Source of the DNA: an uncultured Lachnospiraceae bacterium | GTDB lineage: Bacteria; Bacillota; Clostridia; Lachnospirales; Lachnospiraceae | Length of the DNA: 64,000 bases | Assembly (NCBI GenBank): GCA_946557105.1 | Contig: CAMNSZ010000012.1 | Span: forward strand, 37,266-101,265 | Reading direction: 5' to 3' | In this document: positions 17,517 to 26,436 of the stretch, piece after piece | Position numbering within the stretch: the first letter of the stretch is position 1 | Layout: every line of letters begins with the position of its first letter | Made by a program: the position numbers and the translations under genes | The notes under the pieces: model-generated | The model's database searches: none | What the model saw: only the letters and a program-made list of their open reading frames with translations | What the model was told of the DNA's origin: nothing

Positions 17517-18824
17517 TTACAGTAGAAAGCTTTGTAAAACATATCTCATCACAAACTCGAAATCAATTTTTTTTACGCTTTCGCTGACACAGATCGCCTC
17601 CTCCGCCAGATATTGTTTCTCCCCGTTCCTGTTAATCAGATAATATGTAACGCTGCCTACCTGCGTTCCCTTCTCAACCGGCGCACGCAGGCTTTTTTTA
17701 CACGTCACGGACGCCTTTATCTCCTCACCCTCGCTGACCAGCATTCGTATCGGCAGGCAGTCGCCCGTCTTGTGCGTCCTGACAAGCACCTCGTGATAAG
17801 GGCTTCCGTCCCTTGCCGCCCCGCTTACAACGCGAATCGTACCGCATGTTACCTGAGGGGAAAATTCCTGATAAGAATAATTATCCATACCATATTCCAT
17901 AAGCTCTTTCGTATCGCTCCACTTGTAGGTTTTGTTGTTGGGCCAGCCGCAGGCGAGAAGCGATACCACAAAGGTCCTTCCTTCGCTTTCAAGCGCTCCC
18001 ACATAACAATACCCCGCCTTGTTTGTAAAGCCTGTTTTGCCGCTGATGGCTCCCTGCATCATATTGAGGAAGGCGTTATGATTATTACAGGAAAAGCTTC
18101 TTTGGTTGGCGTAAAAGGTATAGCTTGGCGCTGAGGTAATCCGCAGAAACTCCTGACTTTTGGGCGATTTTTCTATACAATAGGCCATAATACAGGCAAG
18201 CTCCTCCGCCGTTGTACAATGCTCCTTCTGCAGAACCTCCCCATTGTTGAGCGTAATGGTCTCCGTTGCATCCAGACCGTTCGGGGTAATAAAATATGTA
18301 TTTTCGCAGCCCAGCTCCTTTGCCTTTGAATTCATCAGAAAAGCAAAGGCTGATACTGCCTGTTTGCTTTCCTCCACACTGTAATCCGCCGTATCCTTTT
18401 TCACCAGCTCCTCCGAAAGATATTTCTTTCCTATATACTCCGCCAGTGCAACCGCCGAATCATTGTGCGATTCCAGCATTAAAGAATATAACAAATCCTC
18501 CACCCTGTATTTTTCCCCTCTCCGCAAAAAGAGCTTTACCTTCGGCATACTTTCCGCATAGGAAGAAACCGTAAGCTCATCATTCAAATTGCCGTTTTCC
18601 AACACCAAAATACAAGTCATTATTTTCGTAGTGCTCGCCATTGCCATTGGCGTATCCGCATTCTTCCCGTAAAGCACTCTGCCGGTGTCAGCATCCACAA
18701 GAACAGCCGCCGTCGCATACAAATCCGGCTCTCCTTCTGCCACCGCTCTTATCTGTAGCTGCATAAATAAAAATAGGGCGCAAAAAAAGCCCCCTATGAA
18801 CCTATTTACCCGCTTTCTCCACAT
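17517..18824 (-). CDS. Serine-type D-Ala-D-Ala carboxypeptidase (DacF/PBP5 family)
   Basis: A 435-residue secreted penicillin-binding protein. A signal peptide (residues 1-30) is followed by the three active-site motifs of the family: STTK at 64-67, SHN at 119-121 and KTG at 263-265. A PBP5-type C-terminal domain ends in a hydrophobic amphipathic tail for membrane attachment. It trims the terminal D-alanine of peptidoglycan pentapeptides. A paralog lies 4 kb upstream. It is preceded by scpA-scpB with a terminator between, so it is probably transcribed separately. Confidence 0.93.
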   Translation of the reverse strand: MWRKRVNRFIGGFFCALFLFMQLQIRAVAEGEPDLYATAAVLVDADTGRVLYGKNADTPMAMASTTKIMTCILVLENGNLNDELTVSSYAESMPKVKLFLRRGEKYRVEDLLYSLMLESHNDSAVALAEYIGKKYLSEELVKKDTADYSVEESKQAVSAFAFLMNSKAKELGCENTYFITPNGLDATETITLNNGEVLQKEHCTTAEELACIMAYCIEKSPKSQEFLRITSAPSYTFYANQRSFSCNNHNAFLNMMQGAISGKTGFTNKAGYCYVGALESEGRTFVVSLLACGWPNNKTYKWSDTKELMEYGMDNYSYQEFSPQVTCGTIRVVSGAARDGSPYHEVLVRTHKTGDCLPIRMLVSEGEEIKASVTCKKSLRAPVEKGTQVGSVTYYLINRNGEKQYLAEEAICVSESVKKIDFEFVMRYVLQSFLL

Positions 18825-18906
18825 ATGATTTCCCGCGTTTTTTTATAAGTATATGAGGCTGTTTTAGTTTTTTATTCGTATGTGATTCATCTAAAAGGAC
18901 GGACAG

Positions 18907-18932
18907 GCAAAAAACAAGGCGCATATTGCGCC
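18907..18932 (-). terminator. Intrinsic terminator directly after scpB
   Basis: On the minus strand GGCGCA-ATA-TGCGCC forms a 6-bp GC-rich hairpin followed by TTGTTTTTTG. It begins at the base after the scpB stop codon. Confidence 0.85.
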
Positions 18933-19502
18933 CTACACATCAAGCTTAAGCTGCACCTCCTGCTCCGCCTGTTGTTTGAATTCCTCTATCTGTACCGGAT
19001 TTAGCTCCGGTAAGTCCTCAAGGCTTTTCACTCCGAAGCTGCGCAGAAATTGTTCCGTTGTTCCGAACAAAAGAGGTCTTCCGGGCGCGTCCAGCCTTCC
19101 CAGCTCCGTGACAAGGCCGTATTCCAAAAGCTTATTAATGGCGTGGTCGCAGCTCACTCCGCGGACTCTCTCAATCTCGATTCTGGTTACGGGCTGCTTG
19201 TATGCAATAATGGAAAGGGTTTCTATCACCGTGTCCGTCAGCACCATCCTTCTGGGCGCCTTGGCAATTTTTATTAAATACTCATACATATCCGATTTTG
19301 TACAAAGCTGCACCGCACTGTCAAACTGCGTCAGTGCAATTCCCCTGTCCTCTTCTTCATAGCGCCGCGCCATATCCTGTAAAATTTCCTTGGTGGTTTT
19401 TACGTCCTCTTCTATGACGTCTGCCAGCTTATTAATTTCCACGGATTCCCCCATGGTAAATAGAACGGCCTCAATAACCGCCTCCTGCCTCTTTCTGTCC
19501 AT
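18933..19502 (-). CDS. scpB: Segregation and condensation protein B
   Basis: A 189-residue ScpB with two winged-helix domains. The segments EAVLFTMGESVEI near the start and IIAYKQPVTRIEIERVRGV near residue 97 are typical. ScpB is the kite subunit of the Smc-ScpAB condensin that compacts and segregates the chromosome. It starts 34 bases after scpA, the usual order, and its transcript ends at the adjacent hairpin. Confidence 0.96.
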   Translation of the reverse strand: MDRKRQEAVIEAVLFTMGESVEINKLADVIEEDVKTTKEILQDMARRYEEEDRGIALTQFDSAVQLCTKSDMYEYLIKIAKAPRRMVLTDTVIETLSIIAYKQPVTRIEIERVRGVSCDHAINKLLEYGLVTELGRLDAPGRPLLFGTTEQFLRSFGVKSLEDLPELNPVQIEEFKQQAEQEVQLKLDV

Positions 19503-19536
19503 CCCTTATCTCCCGATTTCTAATTTCCAGATCTGC

Positions 19537-20283
19537 CTATGCAACATTTGACGTAATCATGATATCGTCAAAAATGTCTTCCTGACTTATATTTATTTTC
19601 CCCACCTTCATCAGCTCCAAAATAATCAAAAAGGTAACGATTACCTCCATCTTGCTTGTCTGCCTTTCCAAAAGCTTCCGAAAGCTGAAGCTCCTATGCT
19701 CTCTGGCATACGCCTCCACATAAAGAGCTTTTGCTTCCATATCAACCTCATCCTTCTCAATATTGCCATACCGGCTTCGGATAGGGTCAATTTTATCCTC
19801 CTGCTTCCTTACAATGGATTTGAATACTTCATGAAGCTTATTTAACGTCATATCACCGAGCAGCTCCTCATAATCAATGGGCTGGCGATATGCCGCCACC
19901 TCCTTTGGCAGTCTCTGCTCGCGGTACAGGTTTCTGGCGGCGTCAACCTGCAGATCCTTAAGCTCTAAGGACATATATTTGTACATTTTATACTCTAACA
20001 GCTTCTGCACCAGCTCCGCTCTTGGATCCTCTTCCTCTCCCTCCTCATTGACCTCCACGGGAAGAAGCATTTTACACTTAATATCTATCAGCGTTGCCGC
20101 CATCACCAGAAATTCGCTCATGACATTCATATCCTCGGACTGCATCTGCCTGATATAATCCAAATATTGTTCTGTAATTTCCACGATAGGAATATCATAA
20201 ATGTCAATTTTATTTTTTTCTATAAGATGAAGCAAGAGATCCAACGGGCCCTCAAACGCCTCCAATTTTACGGGTATCGCCAT
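19537..20283 (-). CDS. scpA: Segregation and condensation protein A
   Basis: A 248-residue ScpA kleisin. The N-terminus KLEAFEGPLDLLLHLIEKNK is the highly conserved Smc-binding signature, and the C-terminal winged-helix region (TFLIILELMKVGKI) is present. It bridges the Smc dimer heads and binds ScpB, which follows. Length is normal. Confidence 0.97.
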   Translation of the reverse strand: MAIPVKLEAFEGPLDLLLHLIEKNKIDIYDIPIVEITEQYLDYIRQMQSEDMNVMSEFLVMAATLIDIKCKMLLPVEVNEEGEEEDPRAELVQKLLEYKMYKYMSLELKDLQVDAARNLYREQRLPKEVAAYRQPIDYEELLGDMTLNKLHEVFKSIVRKQEDKIDPIRSRYGNIEKDEVDMEAKALYVEAYAREHRSFSFRKLLERQTSKMEVIVTFLIILELMKVGKINISQEDIFDDIMITSNVA

Positions 20284-20452
20284 GTTCTTATTCCTCGGTC
20301 AGCTCTATTATCTATTCACGTCACGCTCGTACGGACAGTCTAAGCCTCCATGCCGAAGCTTATTTTGCAACCTATATTCTACTAATAATAATCGGCTTTT
20401 TCAAGCAAAACATACGTTCCTGTTTCGTATGGCAGTACATCCCTCCATAATT

Positions 20453-21319
20453 TTATAGCTTGTCCTCTCGGATAAAATCCACCACCAAAAGCTCCCCCGG
20501 ATTAAATAACCGAAAGGGAATAGTATGCAGCCCAAGCCCCCTGCTCAACAGCATAGTGGACTTTCCCTCCCGGAAAATACCGCCGTCATACTTAGGAAAA
20601 AGTCTCACATTGGGAGACACTACCCCCTTTCCCCAAAGGGGAACCCGCACAATGCCTCCGTGTACATGCCCCGAAAGCACCAAATCCGCCCCCCATGCGG
20701 CATAATTAGGGAAATAATCCGGATTATGAGCAATTAAAACCGAGTACCGCTCCGTCTCGGGCTTACCTAATATACTCTCCAGATAATCCTCTTCCATATC
20801 TCGTACCTTAAATCGTTTATAAAACAGCCTGTCTATCTCTGAGCCGTAAATCACGATGCCGTTTTCCTCAAGTCCGGCATGCTCATTTACAAGGCGACGT
20901 ATCCCTGCCTCGCGCAAGGCCTCCTCATACCGCTGTCCCATATCGCCATAGGTTTGGGGATAAAGCTTCATGCGATGCTCATGATTACCGCTTCCGTAAT
21001 AGACAGGATATTCCTTGGCAAGCTCTCTCATCAGGGAAACGGCAATTTCCAGCCCCTTTCCCTCCTTTGCCGTAGGTATATCGCCCGCCACAAGAATAAA
21101 ATCCGGCTTGCATTCCCTGATTGCAGAAAGGAGAAGCCCGTTATTTTTCCCATAGCATTTATTATGAAGATCGGCAAGCACCACCGCCCTGCAGTTTTTT
21201 TTGATTCTCCTGTCCGAGAAGCCGTGTCTAACCACCACAAAGCGGTTGCTGTCGAAAATCATAACCCATAATAAAATCAAAATCACAATTATGAAAACCG
21301 TAAATAAAATATTTATCAT
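20453..21319 (-). CDS. Membrane-anchored metallophosphoesterase (YkuE/YaeI-like)
   Basis: A 288-residue calcineurin-like phosphoesterase with one N-terminal membrane helix. The metal-binding motifs are in order: ADLHN, AGDIP, GSGNHE, AHNPDYF and SGHVHGG. Related enzymes hydrolyse phosphodiesters, including UDP-diacylglucosamine in some cases; the substrate here is not known. I prefer the ATG at 21319 because GGGG lies about seven bases upstream; a GTG at 21367 lacks a clear site and would put a hydrophilic leader before the helix. Confidence 0.85.
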   Translation of the reverse strand: MINILFTVFIIVILILLWVMIFDSNRFVVVRHGFSDRRIKKNCRAVVLADLHNKCYGKNNGLLLSAIRECKPDFILVAGDIPTAKEGKGLEIAVSLMRELAKEYPVYYGSGNHEHRMKLYPQTYGDMGQRYEEALREAGIRRLVNEHAGLEENGIVIYGSEIDRLFYKRFKVRDMEEDYLESILGKPETERYSVLIAHNPDYFPNYAAWGADLVLSGHVHGGIVRVPLWGKGVVSPNVRLFPKYDGGIFREGKSTMLLSRGLGLHTIPFRLFNPGELLVVDFIREDKL

Positions 21320-21419
21320 AAAGGAACCCCAGCCTCCTGTAAGCGCGTCGGCATGACGCCCACTCACTTCGCTTTACCTGCACAGTACCATCGTGAAAAG
21401 TTTACCACAAATTCCGAAC

Positions 21420-22580
21420 TTACAAAAGGAAAAATCCGATTGTTTTTTTCAGGTAATCAAGGAACAGGGCCTTCTCTATATCCTGCCCATACAGGACCGG
21501 GGCCTTACCTATTTCCGTACCGTTCAGAAAATATCTCGCACATCCCGCCTCCTCGCCTGCCTTTACAGGCGCTTTCACCTTCTCCGGCAGCTCCAGCTTC
21601 TTCTCCACCTGCCCCAAATCGTTTCCTGCAATATCCAGATAGCGGAATTCCCCCATATACCGAATGGGAACCTCCTCCGCCACGCCTCCTTCCACTCTTA
21701 AGGGCGGTAACGCCTCCTTATTCTCGTCTATGTACAGCTTACATGTGCTGAATCCGTAAGTAAGAAGAGCCTGCGCCTCGGAAAACCTTGTTTTGGTATC
21801 CGGCGCTCCCAGAATTACCGCAATCAAATCAATGCCATCCTTGCTGGCAGTTGCAGAGAGACAATACTTTGCCTTTTTTGTGGAACCCGTCTTCAAGCCT
21901 GTAGCCCACTGATACTGCTTTAAAAGCTTATTAGTGCTTGACAGAGTGAAATTGATGGAGCCTTGTCTGGTCACATGTGTAATATCCTCCATCCATATCT
22001 GCGTATAATGAAACACGTCAGGATACTTCGTCGTAAGCTCTCTGGACATGATAGCCACATCCTTCGCGCTTGTATAATGTCCGTCCGAATCCGTCAGCCC
22101 ACAGCAATCCTCAAAATTCGTATCCAGCATTCCAAGCTCTTTTGCTTTTTCGTTCATCATATCAACAAACGCCTCTTCGCTTCCCGCAATGTGCTCCGCC
22201 ACCGCAACACAGGCGTCATTTCCCGACGAAACGGCTATGCACTTCAGCATGGTATCCAATGTCTGAATCTCCCCCTGCGCCAAATATACCTGCGAACCTC
22301 CCATGGAACTGGCATGCTCGCTTACTAACACCTCGTCCTCCAGATTTATCTTTCCGGCCTTAATCTGTTCAAAAGCAAGCAGAAGAGTCATTATCTTGGT
22401 AATACTTGCAGGACTTCTTCTGGTAGACGCATCCTGCTCAAAAATAACCTGCCCCGTAGACGCTTCAATCAGAATTGCCGAGGGTGACGAAAGCTGAACC
22501 TGCGCTTTCACAGGAAGCCCTGAGGATAAAATAAAAATAAAGCAAAGGAACACTGCCGTAATTCTTTTTTTCCAATACAT
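21420..22580 (-). CDS. Second serine-type D-Ala-D-Ala carboxypeptidase (DacF family)
   Basis: A 386-residue secreted carboxypeptidase with a signal peptide (residues 1-26) and complete motifs: SITK at 59-62, SGN at 119-121 and KTG at 230-232. The C-terminal domain and amphipathic tail are present. It differs from the downstream paralog by having SGN rather than SHN. The ATG directly follows the U run of a long hairpin, and the only Shine-Dalgarno-like AGGAG lies inside that hairpin. Expression may therefore depend on the structure, which is inference. Confidence 0.92.
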   Translation of the reverse strand: MYWKKRITAVFLCFIFILSSGLPVKAQVQLSSPSAILIEASTGQVIFEQDASTRRSPASITKIMTLLLAFEQIKAGKINLEDEVLVSEHASSMGGSQVYLAQGEIQTLDTMLKCIAVSSGNDACVAVAEHIAGSEEAFVDMMNEKAKELGMLDTNFEDCCGLTDSDGHYTSAKDVAIMSRELTTKYPDVFHYTQIWMEDITHVTRQGSINFTLSSTNKLLKQYQWATGLKTGSTKKAKYCLSATASKDGIDLIAVILGAPDTKTRFSEAQALLTYGFSTCKLYIDENKEALPPLRVEGGVAEEVPIRYMGEFRYLDIAGNDLGQVEKKLELPEKVKAPVKAGEEAGCARYFLNGTEIGKAPVLYGQDIEKALFLDYLKKTIGFFLL

Positions 22581-22630
22581 AAAAAAGCCACACTCCTATT
22601 TTCTTTTAATTAAGAATATGGGAGTATGGC
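22581..22630 (-). terminator. Terminator hairpin, possibly an attenuator, joining the start codon of the carboxypeptidase gene
   Basis: On the minus strand GCCATACTCC pairs with GGAGTGTGGC and the stem extends inward with small mismatches to an AATTAA loop. Six T residues follow, then the ATG of the carboxypeptidase. It can end the transcript of the upstream membrane-protein gene. Its 3' arm contains AGGAG, twelve bases before the ATG, so the same structure could hide the ribosome binding site. Confidence 0.75.
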
Positions 22631-22654
22631 AAATTATATTCCTGTAAGGCTTTA

Positions 22655-23248
22655 TCAATACCATCTGGCCATAAAGGACTGACAGTGCTCAACAATCTTA
22701 TCCTTTTTGCCTTTGACATCCACATGAAATACCTTTAGCAGCTGAATGATATAGTCCACAGCCACGCATAAAAGTATCAGGCATATCAGTACGGTGCCGA
22801 TGCCGGGGTTCACCATGTCCACCAGTGAAATAATCGCTCCATGTACAATGTGCACTACGCCAATGGCGTAAAATCCCCATGCGATCGTACTTTCCAGACA
22901 GATAATCCCCTGAAAATTGAAGGGCTTCTCATTGTAATCCCACCAAAGCTCCCCCAAAAATTTAATCATCCCCCTGCCGACAATATACTCAAAAATGGTA
23001 GCCAGAATTGCACCAATCAGATAGACCTTCAGGTACTGACCCTTGAGAGGTCCAAGAATCAAATAACAGGAAACGGCTCCAAACCCATATATGGGACAGA
23101 AGGGTCCTTTACCAAACCCACGGTTAGTAATTTTCTTGTTACAGAATGACATATAAATTGATTCTACAAGCCATCCCAGCATACTGTAAAGCACAAATGC
23201 CGCCACCAGATGATACAAATCAATTCCGACTAAATCTTTTGTCCACAT
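22655..23248 (-). CDS. Multi-spanning membrane protein of the putative ABC-transporter type IV (YpjP/PF06541-like) family
   Basis: A 197-residue integral membrane protein with about five hydrophobic segments. The conserved beginning FVLYSMLGWLVESIYMSFCN and GPFCPIYGFGAV are hallmarks of a family annotated as putative ABC transporter permease. No ATPase gene is adjacent, so transporter function is doubtful. It has no clear link to its neighbours and is bounded downstream by a terminator hairpin. Confidence 0.8.
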   Translation of the reverse strand: MWTKDLVGIDLYHLVAAFVLYSMLGWLVESIYMSFCNKKITNRGFGKGPFCPIYGFGAVSCYLILGPLKGQYLKVYLIGAILATIFEYIVGRGMIKFLGELWWDYNEKPFNFQGIICLESTIAWGFYAIGVVHIVHGAIISLVDMVNPGIGTVLICLILLCVAVDYIIQLLKVFHVDVKGKKDKIVEHCQSFMARWY

Positions 23249-23338
23249 ACCTTCACCCCTCGGCGCTCCTATACATGATTATGTAAAATTTATAATACGC
23301 TATCATTTACACGGAGACGCAAAATTGCATAAAACGTA

Positions 23339-23373
23339 AAAGTCCTCAGTCGTTTTAAATCGGCTAAGGACTT
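23339..23373 (-). terminator. Intrinsic terminator after rpsU
   Basis: On the minus strand a 13-bp stem with one mismatch (AAGTCCTTAGCCG against CGACTGAGGACTT) and a short A/T loop is followed by TTTACG, about six bases after the rpsU stop codon. Confidence 0.8.
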
Positions 23374-23378
23374 ATTGA

Positions 23379-23555
23379 TTAGTTATATTTACGTTTTCTT
23401 GCTGCTTCAGATTTCTTCTTACGCTTTACGCTTGGCTTCTCGTAATGCTCTCTCTTACGAATCTCCTGCTGAATACCTGCCTTAGCACAGCTTCTCTTAA
23501 AGCGACGTAATGCGCTATCTAAAGTTTCGTTTTCTTTTACGATTACGTTTGACAT
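23379..23555 (-). CDS. rpsU: 30S ribosomal protein S21
   Basis: A 58-residue basic protein, [20 protein letters not shown] at the N-terminus and a Lys/Arg-rich C-terminus ending KRKYN. It is a small-subunit ribosomal protein near the mRNA exit site. It is flanked by its own consensus-like promoter and an intrinsic terminator, so it is a single-gene unit between alaS and the membrane-protein gene. GGAGG lies upstream of the start. Confidence 0.97.
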   Translation of the reverse strand: MSNVIVKENETLDSALRRFKRSCAKAGIQQEIRKREHYEKPSVKRKKKSEAARKRKYN

Positions 23556-23648
23556 GACTACACACCCGACCTCCCTTCAGTCCCTCTAGTAACACGACTG
23601 ATTGGGTTATTCTTATGTACAGCGTTTAACCACATGCACACTATAAGT

Positions 23649-23676
23649 ATTATAACACAAAATTTTCTGCCGTCAA
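23649..23676 (-). promoter_or_regulatory. Sigma-A-type promoter of rpsU
   Basis: On the minus strand TTGACG and a perfect TATAAT are 16 bases apart, about 95 bases before the rpsU start codon. Direction and position fit rpsU. Confidence 0.75.
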
Positions 23677-23689
23677 CCATTTTTTTCAA

Positions 23690-23735
23690 GAAATATACAT
23701 ATTAAAGAATCTGCACTCCTTAATATGCATATTTC
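23690..23735. other. Long A/T-rich hairpin after alaS
   Basis: An imperfect stem of about 16 pairs (GAAATAT, one mismatch, then CATATTAA, with complements) lies directly after the alaS stop codon. It may end the alaS transcript or stabilise it. No strong T run follows on either strand, so I do not call it a proven terminator. Confidence 0.5.
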
Positions 23736-23746
23736 GTTTTAACGCT

Positions 23747-26401
23747 TTAGACCAGCTGTCCTTTCAGCACGCCCTCAGCTTCCTTAATGGCGTCAGGAAT
23801 GCCTGCCGGATTCTTGCCGCCGGCCTGTGCCATATTGGGGCGTCCCCCGCCGCCTCCTCCTACAAGTGCGGCAATACCCTTAATCAGATTACCTGCATGG
23901 GCTCCCTTCTTGACGGCGCCCTCCGTCGCCATGGCTATCATATTTACCCTGCCGTCCTGATTGGAGAGAAGAACTACTACACCCTCTCCCAGCTTTTCCT
24001 TCAGCTGGTCGCCAAGGTCTCTCAGCCCGTTCATGTCAACGCCGTCCACGCTTGCGGCAAGCAGCTTCACTTCTTTTACTTCCACAATGTTATCCATTAC
24101 ATTGCCCAGAGCGTCCTTTGCAGCCCTGCTCTTTAAAGATTCGTTTTCGGCCAAAAGCGCCTTCATTTCAGCCATCACATGCCCGCATCTTTCAACCAAT
24201 GCCGCAGGCGTTGACTTCATGACCTTGCCCGCCTCCTCCAAAATCTTCTCCAAATTGCGATAATAAGCAAGCACACCGTTTCCGGTCAACGCCTCGATTC
24301 TGCGCACGCCTGCCGCTATGCCGCTCTCCGAAATAATCTTAAACGCCGCTATAGCGCCCGTGCTTGCCACATGGGTACCGCCGCAGAACTCCACGGAAAA
24401 ATCTCCCATCCTTACTACGCGGACCGTCTCTCCATACTTCTCGCCAAATAACGCCATCGCCCCTGTTTTCTTTGCTTCCTCAATATTCATGACCTCGGTG
24501 ACAACAGGAATGTTCTCGGCAATCTTTTCATTGACAAGCTTCTCAACCCTGTCAAGCTCTTCCCTTGTCATTGCCGTAAAATGGCTGAAGTCAAAACGCA
24601 GCCTCTCTTGGTCCACATAGGAGCCGTTCTGCTCCACATGGCTTCCCAATACTTCTCTCAAAGCCTTCTGAAGCAGATGGGTTGCCGAGTGGTTCTTACA
24701 AGTATCAGCCCTGTTTTCTGCGTCCACGGTTAGAGTTGCCATATCTCCCACCTTAATCATGCCGTGGGTGACGGTTCCTATATGCCCCACCTTTCCGCCC
24801 AGAAGCTTAATTGTATCCTTCACCTCAAAGCTCCCGTCCTTGGTGGTAATTACTCCGTTGTCGGCATTCTGACCGCCCATCGTAGCATAAAAGGGTGTCT
24901 CCTCCACAATGACAGTACCCACCTGCCCGTCGCTTAGCGCTTCCACCAGCTCCGTTTCGGTTGTGAGAACGGTAATTCTTGCATTGTGCTGCAATCTGTC
25001 ATATCCCACGAACCGGGTAGTAACGGCAGGGTCAATGGACTCATACACCGTTACGTCTGCCCCCATGTAATTTGTAACCTTTCTTGCCTTTCGCGCCTTC
25101 TCCTTCTGCCTCTCCATGCACACGCCAAAGCCTGCATGGTCTATGGTAAAGCCCTTCTCCGCAAGAATCTCCTCCGTCAAATCCATGGGAAAACCGTAAG
25201 TATCATACAGCTTAAAGGCATTCTCACCGCTAAGCTCGGTGACACCCTGATTCTTCATTTCCTCTTCCATTTCATTTAAAATACTTAAGCCTTGGTCAAT
25301 GGTCTTGTCGAACTTATCCTCCTCCTGCGTGAGGACATTCAATATAAATGCTTTCTTTTCATCCAGCTCAGGATACCCGTCTTTACACTCGTCGATAACG
25401 ATCCGGCTCAAATCAGCTAAAAATTTGCCCTCTATGCCAAGCAGCCTGCCGTGTCTTGCCGCACGACGAATCAGACGGCGCAGCACATAGCCTCTTCCCT
25501 CGTTGGAAGGCATAATACCATCGCTAATCATAAAGGTTGAAGAACGTATATGGTCGGTAATCAGACGAATGGAAACATCCTTTGCGGCGTCCTCCCGATA
25601 GGCTACACCCGCAATCCCGCAAATACGGTCTCTAATCGCCTTCATGGTATCTATATCAAACACGGAATCCACATCCTGAACCACCACCGCAAGGCGCTCT
25701 AAGCCCATACCGGTATCAATGTTTTTCTGTGAGAGCTCTGTATAATTACCGTGTCCGTCATTGTCGAACTGGGTAAATACATTATTCCATACCTCCATAA
25801 AACGGTCGCAGTCACAGCCCACCTTACAGTCGGGCTTACCGCAGCCATACTTTATGCCTCTGTCATAATAAATCTCGGAACAGGGACCGCAGGGCCCTGC
25901 TCCATGCTCCCAAAAATTGTCGCAGCTGCCGTTCTCATCCCGGTAAAACCGTGTGATTTTTTCGGCCGGAACGCCTATTTCCTTCGTCCAGATATCAAAC
26001 GCCTCTTCATCCTCACAATATATGGAGGGGTAAAGTCTCTCCGGCTCCATTCCAATCACCTTAGTCAGAAACTCCCAGCTCCATGCAATAGCCTCGTGCT
26101 TGAAATAATCCCCAAAGGAAAAATTTCCCAGCATCTCAAAAAAGGTCAGATGTCTCGCCGTTTTTCCCACATTCTCGATGTCCCCGGTGCGCACGCACTT
26201 TTGACAGGTAGTCACCCTGCGTCTGGGAGGAATCTCCTGCCCCGTAAAATATGGCTTTAAGGGCGCCATACCGGAATTAATTATCAGCAAGCTGTTATCA
26301 TTGTGCGGCACCAACGAAAAGCTCTTCATTTTCAAATGATCCTTGCTCTCAAAAAACTCAAGATACTTTCTTCTAAGTTCATTTACACCATATGCCTTCA
26401 T
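23747..26401 (-). CDS. alaS: Alanyl-tRNA synthetase
   Basis: An 884-residue class II synthetase of full length. The catalytic core is N-terminal (RRVTTCQKCVRTGDIENVGK, FFEMLGNFSFGDYFK). The editing domain has the zinc ligands HSATHLL and CGGTH near residues 575 and 680, and the glycine-rich C-Ala region ends the protein. It charges tRNA-Ala and hydrolyses Ser- or Gly-tRNA-Ala. It follows the glycyl-tRNA synthetase by 35 bases. I see no T-box leader in front of either gene. Confidence 0.97.
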   Translation of the reverse strand: MKAYGVNELRRKYLEFFESKDHLKMKSFSLVPHNDNSLLIINSGMAPLKPYFTGQEIPPRRRVTTCQKCVRTGDIENVGKTARHLTFFEMLGNFSFGDYFKHEAIAWSWEFLTKVIGMEPERLYPSIYCEDEEAFDIWTKEIGVPAEKITRFYRDENGSCDNFWEHGAGPCGPCSEIYYDRGIKYGCGKPDCKVGCDCDRFMEVWNNVFTQFDNDGHGNYTELSQKNIDTGMGLERLAVVVQDVDSVFDIDTMKAIRDRICGIAGVAYREDAAKDVSIRLITDHIRSSTFMISDGIMPSNEGRGYVLRRLIRRAARHGRLLGIEGKFLADLSRIVIDECKDGYPELDEKKAFILNVLTQEEDKFDKTIDQGLSILNEMEEEMKNQGVTELSGENAFKLYDTYGFPMDLTEEILAEKGFTIDHAGFGVCMERQKEKARKARKVTNYMGADVTVYESIDPAVTTRFVGYDRLQHNARITVLTTETELVEALSDGQVGTVIVEETPFYATMGGQNADNGVITTKDGSFEVKDTIKLLGGKVGHIGTVTHGMIKVGDMATLTVDAENRADTCKNHSATHLLQKALREVLGSHVEQNGSYVDQERLRFDFSHFTAMTREELDRVEKLVNEKIAENIPVVTEVMNIEEAKKTGAMALFGEKYGETVRVVRMGDFSVEFCGGTHVASTGAIAAFKIISESGIAAGVRRIEALTGNGVLAYYRNLEKILEEAGKVMKSTPAALVERCGHVMAEMKALLAENESLKSRAAKDALGNVMDNIVEVKEVKLLAASVDGVDMNGLRDLGDQLKEKLGEGVVVLLSNQDGRVNMIAMATEGAVKKGAHAGNLIKGIAALVGGGGGGRPNMAQAGGKNPAGIPDAIKEAEGVLKGQLV

Positions 26402-26436
26402 GGTTTCCTCCGTTCCGAAGCGTTTAACGCTAATAT

